Shown one piece after another: positions 11,054-22,492 of a DNA stretch of 64,000 nt (the stretch's first letter is position 1; every line of letters starts with the position of its first letter). The notes below the pieces were generated by a model. That model did not search any database, was not told the DNA's origin, and worked only from the letters and a program-made list of their open reading frames with translations. Both the position numbers and the translations under genes were made by a program. This stretch comes from PALSA-612 sp963755155. GTDB lineage: Bacteria; Actinomycetota; Thermoleophilia; Gaiellales; Gaiellaceae. The DNA lies in contig CAVWIV010000007.1 of NCBI GenBank assembly GCA_963755155.1, positions 124,001-188,000 on the forward strand, read 5' to 3'.

Positions 11054-12068
11054 CACGATCGATCACCTGCGCAACGACGTGGCGTTCGCGCTGCGCCAGT
11101 TCGGCCGACAGCCGCGCTTCTTCGCGGTGGTCGCGCTGACCTTGATCGTCGGCATTGCCGCGAGCACCAGCATCTTCGCGGTCGTCGACGGCGTGCTGCT
11201 GCGGCCGCTGCCGTATCCCGAGTCCACGCGTCTCGTACGCCTCGACACGAGCAGTTTCCGCGGCGAGTACTACCACTTACGCCAGCAGGCGACGACCCTG
11301 GACGTCGCGGCCTATTACCCGGCGCCGATGGAGGTCACGGTGAATCTCGGCGACGAGCCCGTGCTGTTACCGGGCGCCGGCGTGACGGCCGACCTCTTCG
11401 ACGTGCTCGGCGTGCGGCCGGCGCTCGGCCGCGGCTTCACCGCAGAGGAAATGCTCACCGACGGCCCCGGCATCGTGGGCGGCACGTACTGGCGCACGTA
11501 CGGTGTGGTGATCTTGAGCGACGGAGCGTGGCGCTCGTACTTCGCCGCCGACGCGGCGGCGATCGGCCGCACTCTCGTCATCGAAGGGCTGCCGCACACC
11601 GTCGTCGGCGTCATGCCGCCGAGCTTCAACTTTCCCACCGCAGCGACGACGTTTTGGTTCCCGCACAACCTCGATGTGGGTGGCCATTGGGGCGGCAACG
11701 TCGCGACGATGATCGGCCGTCTGCGTGACGGCTACGGAATTACGGAGGCGCAAGCGGAGCTGCGCACGCTGAGCGCCAGCTTCCGTGAGCTAATCCCTTG
11801 GGCGCGGTTCTTGCCGGCCGAGCGGGTCTACGGCGCGGATTTCGAGGTCCGGCGCTTGTCGGACGACATCGTTGGCCAAGCGCGCCCCGTGCTGTTGCTG
11901 CTGCTCGCGGCCATCGGCGCCATGTTGCTCGTTGTCTGCGTCAACGTCGCCAATCTCTTGCTCGCGCGCGGCTCGGCACGCGAGCGCGAGCTCGCGACGC
12001 GCGCCGCCTTGGGCGCCGGGCGCCGCCGACTCGTGCGCCAGCTGCTCGTCGAGACGGCTCGCGCGTAG
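11046..12068 (+). pseudogene. ADOP-type permease 6, C-terminal half missing
   Basis: The ATG at 11046 overlaps the end of permease 5 by eight bases, as in translational coupling. It encodes 340 residues: helix 1 (VVALTLIVGIAASTSIFAVV), MacB_PCD domain with YWRTYGVVILSDGAW and HTVVGVMPPSFNFP, then LLLLAAIGAMLLVVCVNVAN and GAGRRRLVRQLLVETARA before a stop. ADOPs normally continue for another 450 residues, so the whole second FtsX half is absent. After the stop come 58-76 bases that resemble nothing else before permease 7 begins. No frameshifts are visible in the part present. Either a truncated gene or a collapse in assembly. Confidence 0.82.
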
Positions 12069-12144
12069 AGTGTGCGATGCCGATGTATTCGTCGCGGTTA
12101 TCGTCGTCGCGCCAGAGCGCAGCACCATGGCAAGGGAGCGTTCG

Positions 12145-14612
12145 ATGACAAGGTTGTTGGAGGATCTCAAGCACGCGTTGCGGGTCTTTCGCACGAGCCC
12201 CGGCTTTGCGGCGATGGTCGTCGCCGCGATCGCGCTCGGCATCGGCACGAATACGGCGATCTTCTCGGTGGTCAATGCCGTGGTGCTGAAGCCGGTGCCG
12301 TTCACCGACCCCGACCGGATCGTCCAGCTGCAGGTCAAACGCGACGAAGTGGATTTCGGCTGGAATACCTCGTCGGCCAAGTTCAATGTGTGGCGCGAGG
12401 TCCCCGACGTCTTCAGCGACATCGCGGGCTTCATGACCGGCGTGCCGCTCAATCTGACGGAGGGTGATACTCCCGAGCAGATCTCGGCGGCACGCGTGAC
12501 GGAGGGGTACTTTCGGGTGTTTAGTGCGCCGATCGCTCGTGGCCGCACGTTCACACCCGACGAGGACTTGCCGACCTCGGCGGCGACCGTCGTCCTGAGC
12601 CACGCGTTCTGGACCGACCGCCTCGCGGCCGATCCCGACGTGGTCGGCAAAGCCGTGTCGTTGGGCGGCGCCCCGCACACCGTGATCGGCATCGTCAGCG
12701 AAGACTTCGACATGCGCGAGCTCGGCGACCCCGAAGTCTGGCTCTCGTTGCGGCTCGACCCCACCTCGACGGACCAGGCGCATTACTTCAGGGCCGTGGC
12801 GAGGCTCGCTTCCGGCGTGACGCTCGAGCAGGCGCAGGCGCGAATGGCAACGTCGCTCGAGACATTTCGCGAGCGCTTCCCGACGGCTGCGCGCGAGGGG
12901 GAGACCTTCACGGCGGTGAGCCTCCAGGAATCGCTCGTCGGTAACGCCAGCCGTCCGCTGTGGGTGCTGCTCGGCGCCGTGGCATTCGTGCTGCTCATCG
13001 CGTGCGCGAACGTCGCGAGCTTGCTGCTCGTTCGAGCCGCCAAGCGGCAGCGCGAGGTCGCTATTCGCTCGGCGCTCGGCGCCGGCCGGCGGCGAATCGT
13101 GCAGGAGGTCCTGGCCGAAACGCTGCTGCTCGACAGCTGATGGGCAGCGCTCTCGGCATCGTCGCCGGGTTCGTCGCGATGCGCGCGTTGCTCGCGATCA
13201 ATACGGCCGGCCTGCCGCGGCTCGTCGACATCGGGTCGTGGTTCGGCCTGGATTGGCGCGTCGTCACGTTCGCCGTGGCGTTGTCAGTCGCGACCGGATT
13301 GCTCGTCGGACTCATGCCGGCGCTCGCCAGCACTCGTGTCGATTTGAACAGCGTCATCAAGAGCACGAGCGGCCGCTCCGGTAGCGGTCGTGGCGAGGCC
13401 AGGTTGCGCTCCGCGTTCGTGCTCGTCGAAGTCGTGCTCGCTGTCGTGCTGCTGGTCGGCGCCGCGTTGCTGATCCGCACGTCGATCGCGCTCAGCATGG
13501 TCGAGCCGGGCTTCCGTGCGGACAACGTGCTGCTGTTGCGGACGGCGCTTGCCGGTCCCCGTTATGCGAGCACGGCCAGCGTCGAGCAGGTCGTGCAGGC
13601 GGTGCGCGAGCGGTTGCTCGCGATGCCCGGAGTCGTCGAAGTCGGCGCTTCGTGCTGCGTGCCCACACGGTTCGGCTCGAACCTGCCGTTCAACATCGTC
13701 GGCCGCGAGCCTGACCAGGGGCAATATACCGGCGGCAGTGACTTTGCGACGGCGACGCCGGGCTACTTCGGCACGTTTCGCATTCCAGTGCTGCGCGGCC
13801 GCGATTTCGACGATCGCGATTCCGGCGGCGCGCCGGGTGCCGTCATCGTCAATCAGGCGTTTGCGGACCGTTTTTGGCCGAACGCCGATGCCCTCGGCGA
13901 GCGCATCTTGATCGGCAGCGGTATTGCGATCCTCGGCGGTGAGCCCGAGCGCGAGATCGTCGGCATCGTGGCCGACGTGCGGAACCGGGGAATCGACGAC
14001 GAGCCCGCGCCGACGATGTACGTGCCGCAGGCGCAGGTGTCCGACGTGTTCAACGTGTTTTTCGTCGGCACCATTCCGCTGACGTGGAGCGTCCACACCG
14101 CGGGCGATCCGCCGATCCTGGCGAGTGCGATCGAGACCGAGTTGCGCGGGCTGACGGGCGTGCCCGTCGCGAGCGTCGAGACGATGGCGGAAGTCGTGGC
14201 GATCTCGACCTCGCGCGAACGCTTCAACATGCTGCTGATGAGCATTTTCGGCGGCGCGGCGCTCGTGCTCGCCGCGCTTGGGATCTACGGGCTCTTGGCG
14301 TACTCGGTTCAGCAGCGCACGCAAGAGCTCGGGATTCGCGCCGCGCTCGGCGCGGAGCCGCAGCGAGATCAGGCGCATTGTGCTGCGCCAGGGCGCGCTG
14401 CTCGTCGGTGGCGGAGTTGCGGTCGGGCTCGCTGCGGCGTTCTTCCTGTCGAGCTGGCTGAGCTTCGTTTCTGTTCGGAGTCGGGCCGCGCGACGCCTTC
14501 GCGTTCGTGACCGTACCGGTGGCGTTGGCGCTGATCGGGCTCGCGACCGTCGCCGTCGTGGCGCGGCGCGCGGGCGCGCGTCGATCCGCTCGACGCGCTT
14601 CGCCACGAGTAG
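12145..14612 (+). CDS. ADOP-type ABC permease 7 (frameshifted)
   Basis: Start taken at ATG 12145 (MTRLLEDLKHALRVF); ATG 12127 is an in-frame alternative. Reads through helix 1, the MacB_PCD domain (FNVWREVPDVFSDIAGF) and AFVLLIACANVASLLLVR to a false stop at 13138. Two bases are extra, or one missing, there. The next frame carries MGSALGIVAGFVAMRALL through the second periplasmic domain (CCVPTRFGSNLPFNIVG) and GIYGLLAYSVQQRTQELGI. Three further +1 shifts near 14,360, 14,470 and 14,575 restore the family end RVDPLDALRHE and stop at 14612. Last member of the plus-strand permease run; it is followed by a strong terminator. Confidence 0.87.
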
Positions 14613-14645
14613 CGGCGAGCAAGCACAGACGTTGCGCTGCGACTA

Positions 14646-14674
14646 GGCCCGCGCCGATGCGCTCGGCGCGGGCC
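14646..14674. terminator. Bidirectional terminator hairpin
   Basis: A perfect 12-bp GC stem (GGCCCGCGCCGA / TCGGCGCGGGCC) with a five-base loop lies between the end of permease 7 and the convergent DUF1097 gene. There is a short T-rich stretch (TTATTTCTT) on the plus side about 12 bases on. It probably ends transcription from both directions. Confidence 0.7.
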
Positions 14675-14683
14675 GTTGCGCGA

Positions 14684-15172
14684 TTATTTCTTCGTCAGCG
14701 CGCCGGCGAGGGCTTCCGACACGTAGCCGAACACGGCGCCGATCACGACCGACAGAATCGTCGGCACCAACGCCGTCGTCGGAGTCATCCCGGTACCCAG
14801 CAATGCCAGACCGGCGATGCTCGCGAAGCCGTAGACGCTGGCCGGAATCACGGCGAGGAACGGCAGCTTCGACGACAGCACGATGACCGTCGCGCCGAGG
14901 CCGACCGCGACGGGTGCCGCGAACGCGCCGAGTGCGCCGAGCTGCGCCGCGAGCAGCATCGCGGCCATGCCGACGACCGCGCCGAAGCTCATGCACACGA
15001 TCGTGTTACGCGTGCCCGTGATCTTGCCGCCGCAGTGATAGTGGCAGCCCCAGGCGATGAAGGCTTGCCAGACTTGCAGGTTGGCGGCTGCAACGGGGTC
15101 CAAGAAGAAGATCCAAGTCGCGACGACGGCGAGCACGCCGACCGAGACTGCGAGCGCAATGAGCGACGACAT
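14684..15172 (-). CDS. DUF1097 family inner-membrane protein
   Basis: 162 residues. The ATG has TAAGGAG seven bases upstream. Five or six hydrophobic segments (for example LIALAVSVGVLAVVATWIFF at the start and ILSVVIGAVFGYVSEAL at the end) and the motif WQAFIAWGCHYHCGG, with two cysteines and two histidines, are typical of DUF1097 (YcdZ-like) membrane proteins. The function of the family is not established; the Cys/His cluster near the second helix could bind a metal or sit in a transport path. Convergent with the permease run and followed by the shared terminator. Not evidently linked to the permeases. Confidence 0.82.
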   Translation of the reverse strand: MSSLIALAVSVGVLAVVATWIFFLDPVAAANLQVWQAFIAWGCHYHCGGKITGTRNTIVCMSFGAVVGMAAMLLAAQLGALGAFAAPVAVGLGATVIVLSSKLPFLAVIPASVYGFASIAGLALLGTGMTPTTALVPTILSVVIGAVFGYVSEALAGALTKK

Positions 15173-15224
15173 GACGGGACTCCTTAGGTTGTTGTGGTTA
15201 TGAAGGAGCGAAGAAATCGGTGAG

Positions 15225-15735
15225 CTACGGCGCAGGTGCTCCGAAGTGACGGCGAAGGGTCTCGATGGTTTGTTGGTTGCCACGCTCGAAGAAGCGGCGC
15301 ATCGCGAGCGACTCTTCGTCGGAGCCGTAACCGAGACTCGTGACGCGTATGTGCGTCTGCCCGCCGTCGACGGGTGTCAGCGTGGTAACCGTCCACGGCT
15401 TCTTCCAGGCTTCTTTGAACGGGAACGTCGCCGGCGTCTTCTGAATGCGCAGTCGCGATCATCGTCGGCGGCTCGTAGGCGAGAATCACGTTCTCGATCG
15501 TCTCGGCGTCACCGAGCGTGCCGTCGGCGCGGTAGCGCGAGCGAATCGTGCCGCCGACGCGTAGGTCGACCTCGGCGAGCGCCGGGCCCAGCGCTTTGTA
15601 GCCCTCGGACGTCGCGAACACCTTCCAGACTTCGTCGATCGGCGCCGGCACGACGCCTTCGTTGACGAACGAGATCTCGTCAGCGGCGCTCGCGGTGCCG
15701 CAAACGGCGACGAGCAGCAGGAACCAAGCGCGCAT
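15225..15735 (-). CDS. Exported START/SRPBCC-like domain protein (one frameshift)
   Basis: Begins MRAWFLLLVAVCGTASAADE, a clear signal peptide with probable cleavage after ASA. The mature part has the SRPBCC opening seen in polyketide-cyclase/AHSA1 relatives (PAPIDEVWKVFATSEGYK, then GGTIRSRYRADG). One extra base near 15,455 breaks the frame; past it the correct frame reads KTPATFPFKEAWKKPW, then THIRVTSLGYGSDEES and ends RRHFGAPAP, stop at 15225. About 169 residues when repaired. The family binds hydrophobic ligands in a cavity; this periplasmic version has no assignable ligand. Possibly in one unit with the DUF1097 gene 52 bases downstream. Confidence 0.75.
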
Positions 15736-15793
15736 CCCGAATCCCCCCACGCACCGGTCGTACGACTCGCCTACTATACGCACGCTTAGGCCA

Positions 15794-15809
15794 GTCCCGA
15801 AAATGGGAC
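15794..15809. promoter_or_regulatory. Dyad GTCCCG-N4-TGGGAC, likely NtrC-type enhancer site
   Basis: GTCCCGAAAATGGGAC is an inverted repeat (GTCCC/GGGAC, six-base spacer) centred about 131 bp upstream of the start site predicted from the sigma-54-type promoter at 15,906. A further half-site CGGGAC is at 15825-15830. The same 16-bp pattern, GTCCCG-N4-YGGGAY, occurs at 22121-22136 at the same distance from another sigma-54-type promoter. Assignment to the regulator encoded at 16,729 is inference. Confidence 0.6.
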
Positions 15810-15905
15810 GCCGCCCGGCGGTAACGGGACGCGCGGAGACCGGCACGCAGCGAGCCTCGATGCATAAAGACCTTACGGTACCGGGGGTTGCGCGCGTCGG
15901 CGGCG

Positions 15906-15922
15906 TTGGCATGGGAGTTGTA
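15906..15922 (+). promoter_or_regulatory. Candidate sigma-54 promoter of the ATPase-regulator-kinase operon
   Basis: TTGGCATGGGAGTTGTA matches the sigma-54 consensus TTGGCACGNNNNTTGCA in length and spacing (GG, ten bases, then GT where GC is usual). Mismatches are C to T in the -24 element and C to T in the -12 element. Predicted start is about 15,933, some 28 bases before the ATPase ATG. The downstream operon encodes a sigma-54 activator. Confidence 0.55.
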
Positions 15923-15960
15923 TTGCGGCCTTCGAACACTAGTCGATGCGAGGCACGTTG

Positions 15961-16635
15961 ATGATCCGGTTGCAGAACGTCGAGAAGTCCTACCCCTACA
16001 AGGGCGGTCAGACCTGGGTGCTACGGCAGATTGGGCTCGAAATCGCCGAAGGCGATTTCGTGACGATCATGGGCCCCTCGGGCTCCGGCAAGTCCACGCT
16101 GCTCGCGATCCTCGGCATGCTCGACGGCGAATACGCCGGCGAGTACTGGTTCGACGACAAGCCGCTGCACAAGGCGAGCGTCAAGGACCGCGGCCGCGTC
16201 AACAAAGAGAACGTCGGCTTCGTGTTCCAGCACTTCCATCTGCTCGACGACCTCACGGTCTACGAGAACCTCGAGATCCCGCTGTCGTACCGCGACGTGC
16301 CGCGCAAGGAGCGCGAGGCGCGCGTCGCCGAGATCCTCGATCGCTTCCAAATGGTCGGCAAGAAGGATCTCTATCCGACCCAGCTCTCGGGCGGCCAACA
16401 GCAGCAAGTCGCCGTCGCGCGCGCCGTCATCGCGCGCCCGCGCATCGTGCTCGCCGACGAGCCGACGGGCAGCCTGCACTGGAGCCAAGGCGAGGAGATC
16501 ATGAAGCTCCTGCGCGGCTTGAACGAGAGCGGCACGACGATCGTGCAGGTCTCGCACGACGAGCGCGTTGCCGCGTTCGGCCGGCGCCTCATCGAGCTCG
16601 GCGACGGTTGGATCAGCGCCGACCGTAAGCTCTGA
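15961..16635 (+). CDS. MacB/LolD-type ABC transporter ATP-binding protein
   Basis: 224 residues, a stand-alone ATPase that hydrolyses ATP to drive FtsX-type permeases. Walker A GPSGSGKST (about 37-45), Q-loop GFVFQHFHLLDDLTV (about 89-103), signature LSGGQQQQVAVARA (about 140-153), Walker B RIVLADEPTGS (about 160-170), H-loop QVSHDERVA (about 195-203). The D-loop, usually SLD, reads SLHWSQGEEI, a variant I associate with ATPases that partner ADOP permeases. An alternative upstream ATG is at 15946. The only ATPase in the segment, so it may serve several of the ten permeases. First gene of an operon with the two-component pair; no frameshifts. Confidence 0.93.
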   Translation: MIRLQNVEKSYPYKGGQTWVLRQIGLEIAEGDFVTIMGPSGSGKSTLLAILGMLDGEYAGEYWFDDKPLHKASVKDRGRVNKENVGFVFQHFHLLDDLTVYENLEIPLSYRDVPRKEREARVAEILDRFQMVGKKDLYPTQLSGGQQQQVAVARAVIARPRIVLADEPTGSLHWSQGEEIMKLLRGLNESGTTIVQVSHDERVAAFGRRLIELGDGWISADRKL

Positions 16636-16728
16636 CGGAGAGGAGCGTGAACGTGCAACGCGCGTCGATCCCGTTGTAGCGCTGCGTAACGATTGAGAAC
16701 ACTCCGTTGGGCTGACGGCGCGCAAGCT

Positions 16729-18083
<1,355 letters not shown>

Positions 18084-18087
<4 letters not shown>

Positions 18088-19403
18088 CGCGGCGGAAGCG
18101 CCTGCGTTTCCAAAATCGAGTCCTGGTCCTCGTGTTGCTGGCCGTTGTGCCGGGCTGGGCGGGGACGGTCGTCCTGCTGTATCTGTCGAGCGCCACGCCG
18201 GCGCTGCGCTGGACGATCATCGGCTTTCTGACGTTCTTCGTGCTGATCGGTCTCGTGGCCGTGCGGCGGCATGTCGTGCGGCCGCTGCAAACGCTCGCGA
18301 ACATGCTCGAGGCCCTGCGCGAAGGCGACTACTCGATGCGCGGCCGCAACGTCGATCCGGAAGACGCGTTCGGCGAGGTCATGGTCGAGGTCAATACGCT
18401 GAGCCGCACGCTGTACGACCAACGGCTGGAAGCGCTCGAAGCCGGCGCGTTGTTGCAGAAGATCATTGCCGACGTCGACATCGCGGTGTTCGCGTTCGAT
18501 GCCGCACTGCGCTTGCGCATCGTCAACAAAGCCGGCGAGGTGTTGCTCGGCGGAACGATCGAGCGATTGCAGGGCCGCAGCGCGGCCGACCTCGGCCTCC
18601 ACGCGATGCTCGCCGAGCCGTCGGGCCGCATCATGGCGCACGTGTTTCCGGGCGGCGGCGGCCGGTGGGAGATTCGCCGCCGCAGCTTCCGCGAGGGCGG
18701 CAAGCCGCACGAGCTGCTCGTGATCTCCGAGCTGTCGCGCGCGTTGCGCGAGGAAGAGCGCCAAGCGTGGCAGCGCATCGTCCGCGTCATCGGCCACGAG
18801 CTGAACAGCTCGCTTGCGCCGATCAAGTCGATGGCAGGCACGGTGCGCAAGCTCGTCGGCCGCAAGCCGTTGCCCGACGATTGGCGCGACGACGCGCAGG
18901 CCGGCCTCTCGATCATTCACGACCGCGCGGAGTCGCTCGAGCGATTCATGGGCGCGTACGCGCGCCTCGCACGGCTGCCGCCGCCGACGCGCCGCAACGC
19001 CGAGCTCGCCGCGCTCGTGCGGCGTGTGGCGTCGCTACACGACAGTCGCATCGCCATGGAGCGAGGCAGCGAGGTGTGGCTCAAGATCGACCCCGATCAG
19101 ATCGAGCAGGTGTTCATCAATCTGATGCGTAACGCCGTCGAAGCCGCCGGCGAGGCGGGCGGGGTGCGCGTCCGCTGGCGCGGCGAGGGCAGCTCGGTCT
19201 TGATCGAGGTCGAGGACGACGGCCCCGGTCTCGCTCGCACGGACAATCTCTGGGTGCCGTTCTTCACGACCAAGCCGCATGGCACGGGCATCGGGCTCGT
19301 GTTGTCGCGCGAGATCGTCGAGAACCACGGCGGCAGCATCGCGCTCGAGAATCGCGTCGGCGCGAAAGGGTGTGTGGCGCGGGTGCGGTTGCCGCTCGGC
19401 TGA
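18084..19403 (+). CDS. Membrane sensor histidine kinase (NtrB/NtrY-like)
   Basis: 439 residues from GTG 18084, which overlaps the regulator stop (GTGA). Two helices at about 11-33 and 40-57 leave almost no periplasmic loop. A HAMP-like linker follows (RHVVRPLQTLANMLEALREG), then a PAS domain at about 125-195 (DVDIAVFAFDAALRLRIVNKAG), the phospho-acceptor box VIGHELNSSLAPIKS (about 235-249) and an HATPase domain with the N box FINLMRNAVEAAG, DDGPGL and GTGIGL. With such a short external loop it may sense a membrane or cytoplasmic signal, for example envelope stress. It is expected to phosphorylate the partner at 16,729. Confidence 0.93.
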
Positions 19404-19445
19404 GCGGCGTCGCGGCCAGGATCCTCTCGATCCGTAAGTCTTCGG

Positions 19446-21966
19446 CTACTCCGCCTTCAGCGTCTCCACGGGATCGATCGCCGACGCGCGCCGCGCCGGC
19501 AGGTAGCTCGCGAGCGCCGCGGCCGCGAGAATGACGCCGATCGCCGCGACGTAGCGTCACGACATCCGTCGGTTCGATTCCGAACAGCAGCGACGACATG
19601 AGGCGCGTCAGCGCGAGCGCGGCCACGAGGCCGATCGCGAGGCCCACGCGCGCTGAGCGCAAGACCCTGCCGCAGGAACATCGTTCGAACCTCGCGGCGC
19701 TGCGCGCCGAGCGCCATCCGGATCCCGATCTCTCGCGACCGTTGCGCGACGACGTAGGCGATGACGCCGTAGATCCCGATGACCCCGAGCGCGAGCGCCA
19801 TCGAGCCCGCGATCGCCGAGCATCACGAGCGCGAACGACGTTCGCGCGAGCGATTCCGCGTAGAGACTCTGCATCGTGCGCTCGAGCGCGATCGGCACGT
19901 CTCTGTTCACGGACCACACCGCTTCGCGGATCTCGTTGTTGAGGGTCGCCGTGCCCGTGCGGTCGCTGCGGACCACGAACGCCATGGCCGGGGTCGCCGA
20001 ACGCCGACGTCGCCGAACGCGTTCTCCATGAACGCCGGCCAGTACACGAGGCTCGGCGCATCCGGTACAGCGCGTCCTCCTTGACGTTCTGCACCACACC
20101 GATGACCTCGCGCCAATCGTCGCTGTCGACGGGTGTGCGAATGCGTTTCCCGAGCGCGTCCGCGGGCTCGGGCCCGAGCTCGCGAGCGAAATCCTCCGAG
20201 ATCAGCGCAACGCGGCCGCCCGCTTCGATGTCGGCCCACGTCAGGTCGCGTCCCGCGATGATCCGGCGTGCCCATGGTTTCGAGGTAGCCCGGCGAGACG
20301 AACTTCATTCTGCGTTGCGGCGGCGCCTCTCCGGCCGCCAGCGGTCGTCCTTCGATGCACGACGGTCGCAGTGTTGACGAACGGCGGCCCTTCCATCGGC
20401 AGCACGCTCGTAAAGCCGGCGGATGCGACGCCCGGAAGCGCGGCAATCGCGTCGAGGATCTCGTGCTGCACGCGCACGAACTCCGCCGGGTCGCGGATGA
20501 GCTGGTTCGGCAGCCCACGTCCGCACGGTTTGGATCGTGGCCGGTTCCGCGAACCCCGGATCGACGTCGCGCAACGCCTGAAACGTTCGGATCATGAGCA
20601 CCGCGCTCACGACCAGCACGAGCGCGAGCGCCACCTGGACGACGACCAACGCGTTGCGCGTCGTGCTGCGCTCGCGGCTCGCGCTCGAGCCGCGTGCGCC
20701 GCGCGAACGCGGACATGTCCACGTGCCGCGCGTGCTTGAGCGCCGTGATCGAGCCGAACGCGAGCGTCGACGCGAGCGAAACGGCGACCGTGAACGCGAG
20801 GACGGGCAGGTGAACGGCGATCTCCTCGAGCCGCGGCAGGTTGCTCGGGCCGATGGCCACGAGCAGCTCGAGCCCGCCGTAGGCGAGCACCAAGCCGAGC
20901 GCGCCGCCGACCGCGCCGATCACGAGGGCTCTCGACGAGCAGCTCTCGGGCGATGCGTGCCGGCACGGCGCCGAGCGCGGCGCGCACGGCGAGCTCCGGC
21001 CGCCGCGCATCGGCGCGCACGAGCATGAGGTTCGCGATGTTGGCGCACGCGACGAGCAGCACCGCGCCGATCGCGCCCATGAGCACCCAGAGCGCGCTCG
21101 CGATGCCGCCGACCATGTCGTCCTTGAGCGGCCGCACGACGGGCGTGATCCGCCAGTTCTGCGATCGCTTCGCGCGTCACGCTGTATCCCTGCACCATCG
21201 GCCACGCGTCGAGCCAAATCGGCACCATGCGCTGAAGGTCGGCGCTGGCCTCGGCCGGAGTGACGCCGGGCTTGAGCCGCGCGAGCGCGTCAAAGCCGAA
21301 GCCGCCGATGGCTACCCGGGCAGGGTCGATCCGCATGGCGACGATGATCTCGAACGGCGGCGACATATCGAGGAACCGGAAATCGCGCGGCATGATGCCG
21401 ACGACTTGCGCCGGCCGCCCATTGATCAGCAGGTCGCGCCCGAGCGCCGCCTCATCGCCGCCGAAGCGGCTCTGCGCGAACGCGTACGAGAGGATGATCG
21501 GGTCCGGGCCTTCGGCCTCGGGCGCATGCTCGGCTTCGGTGAACCAGCGTCCGCGCTGCGGCTGCACGCCGAGCGCCTGAAGCACGCCATGCGTGACGCG
21601 CAGCGAGCGCACGCGCTCCGTTCCGTCGGTGCGCGTCAGCGTCTCTCCGCCGTTCGCCCAGAAGCCGATCTCGGCCAACGTCCGGTTCTCGTCGCGGTAG
21701 GTGAAGTACATCGTCGGCGAGGACCCGAGATCGTCGGTGTTGAGCGCCGCAGCGTTGTGCCTGATCCGCACGAGCTCGTCCGAATTCGGATACGGCAGCG
21801 GCTTGATCAGCACCGAATAGACGACGCTGAAGATCGCCGTCGTCGCGCCGATGCCGAGCGCGAGCGTGAGCATCGCGGCAAACGTGAACGTCGGGCGCCG
21901 CGGCAGCGTGCGCAGCGCATGGCGCAGGTCCCGCCCGACGGAATCGACGAAACCGATGACGCTCAT
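19446..21966 (-). CDS. ADOP-type ABC permease 8 (about eleven frameshifts)
   Basis: Starts at ATG 21966 with GGGAGG seven bases upstream. Reads MSVIGFVDSVGRDLRHAL, helix 1 (LTLALGIGATTAIFSVVYSV) and a complete first periplasmic domain. From about 21,170 the frame moves repeatedly (near 21,170, 20,935, 20,690, 20,510, 20,355, 20,275, 20,060, 19,990, 19,815, 19,660 and 19,540). Every expected block is still present: LLVACANIANLMLVRAD, ALALVLVVSAVLMIRTF, GVASAGFTSVLPMEG, GVIGIYGVIAYVVAQRSREIGI, and the end ASAIDPVETLKAE with stop at 19446. All but one or two of the shifts are +1. Transcribed away from permease 9 out of a shared control region. Confidence 0.87.
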
Positions 21967-22008
21967 GCGACGGCCTCCCGCGGACACCTCGTTGAGATGA
22001 CCTCACGG

Positions 22009-22025
22009 TGCAACAAGCCTGCCAA
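22009..22025 (-). promoter_or_regulatory. Candidate sigma-54 promoter of permease 8
   Basis: On the minus strand TTGGCAGGCTTGTTGCA matches TTGGCACGNNNNTTGCA with one change in the conserved part, and has exact GG-N10-GC spacing. Predicted start is near 21,998, 32 bases before the ATG at 21966, leaving room for the GGGAGG ribosome site. Confidence 0.7.
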
Positions 22026-22120
22026 GTAGCGGGACGCACATAACTCGTTGATTTAGAGCGGCTGCGCCGTTCTGTGCCGAAGATCATGGCCTCGAGGTGT
22101 GTCCCGGAACCGCACAGCGC

Positions 22121-22136
22121 GTCCCGCACGCGGGAT
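22121..22136. promoter_or_regulatory. Dyad GTCCCG-N4-CGGGAT, likely NtrC-type enhancer site
   Basis: GTCCCGCACGCGGGAT contains the palindrome TCCCGC-AC-GCGGGA. Its centre is about 130 bp upstream of the start predicted for the minus-strand promoter at 22,009-22,025 and about 364 bp upstream of the plus-strand one. Same layout as the dyad at 15,794. Confidence 0.6.
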
Positions 22137-22186
22137 CAGCGGCCGATTCGACTGCCCGGCGGCGCGTGTGTGGAGGGTGGTTCTCC

Positions 22187-22273
22187 GCGATCGTCAGGGT
22201 AGCGGACGATCTCGTGACGATCGTCAGCAAAGCTGACAGTCGAGGTGAGGTCGTCCACTACCCTGACGATCGC
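22187..22273. repeat. Long nested inverted repeat
   Basis: A perfect 16-bp arm GCGATCGTCAGGGTAG (22187-22202) pairs with CTACCCTGACGATCGC (22258-22273). The pairing continues inward with two mismatches (CGGACGATC against GGTCGTCCA). At the centre are the palindrome GACGATCGTC (22216-22225) and a hairpin GTCAGC-AAA-GCTGAC (22223-22237). It could be a cruciform or a multi-site operator; it ends some 190 bases upstream of the plus-strand sigma-54-type promoter. Confidence 0.75.
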
Positions 22274-22465
22274 CAGGGAAGGGATGTACGAAGGGTCGAA
22301 ATCGGAAATCGGCCGCCGACGAGTCTCGCCGCCGGTGCGACCACCCGTTCGCCGCGTCGTCCGCGACCGCGACGGCGTCCCGCGTTCGAGACGTCGGGGC
22401 GCGATTGCGGGACGGCCGCGAACGGCAGCAGGCGCTGGAACCTAGCAACGGCGCGGCTTTGCGCT

Positions 22466-22482
22466 CTGGCACACCGCTTGCA
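22466..22482 (+). promoter_or_regulatory. Candidate sigma-54 promoter of permeases 9-10
   Basis: CTGGCACACCGCTTGCA fits the consensus YTGGCACGRNNNTTGCW almost exactly, with GG-N10-GC spacing. The start predicted 12 bases after the -12 C falls at 22,493, which is the A of the permease 9 ATG. No Shine-Dalgarno sequence precedes that ATG, so the message may be leaderless. Confidence 0.78.
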
Positions 22483-22492
22483 AAACGGCGGC

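Larger units (their letters stand above)
21967..22492. other. Divergent control region between permeases 8 and 9
   Basis: No coding sequence seen in these 526 bases. The region holds two oppositely facing sigma-54-type promoters (22009-22025 minus, 22466-22482 plus), a full GTCCCG dyad at 22121, half-sites GTCCCG or CGGGAC at 22030, 22101, 22377 and 22408, and a long nested inverted repeat at 22187-22273. Confidence 0.7.

Noticed and set aside
15773..15778. A -10 box (TATAGT on the minus strand) for the START-like gene
   Set aside because: No plausible -35 at 16-18 bases and no other support, so it is not listed as a promoter.
19560..19590. A tRNA-like T-arm sequence (GGTTCGATTCC)
   Set aside because: It lies in the coding part of permease 8 and no acceptor, D or anticodon arms can be built around it.
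22054..22492. An N-terminal extension or small gene upstream of permease 9
   Set aside because: The frame is open but the translation is Arg/Pro-rich without helices or motifs, and the region contains promoters and inverted repeats.
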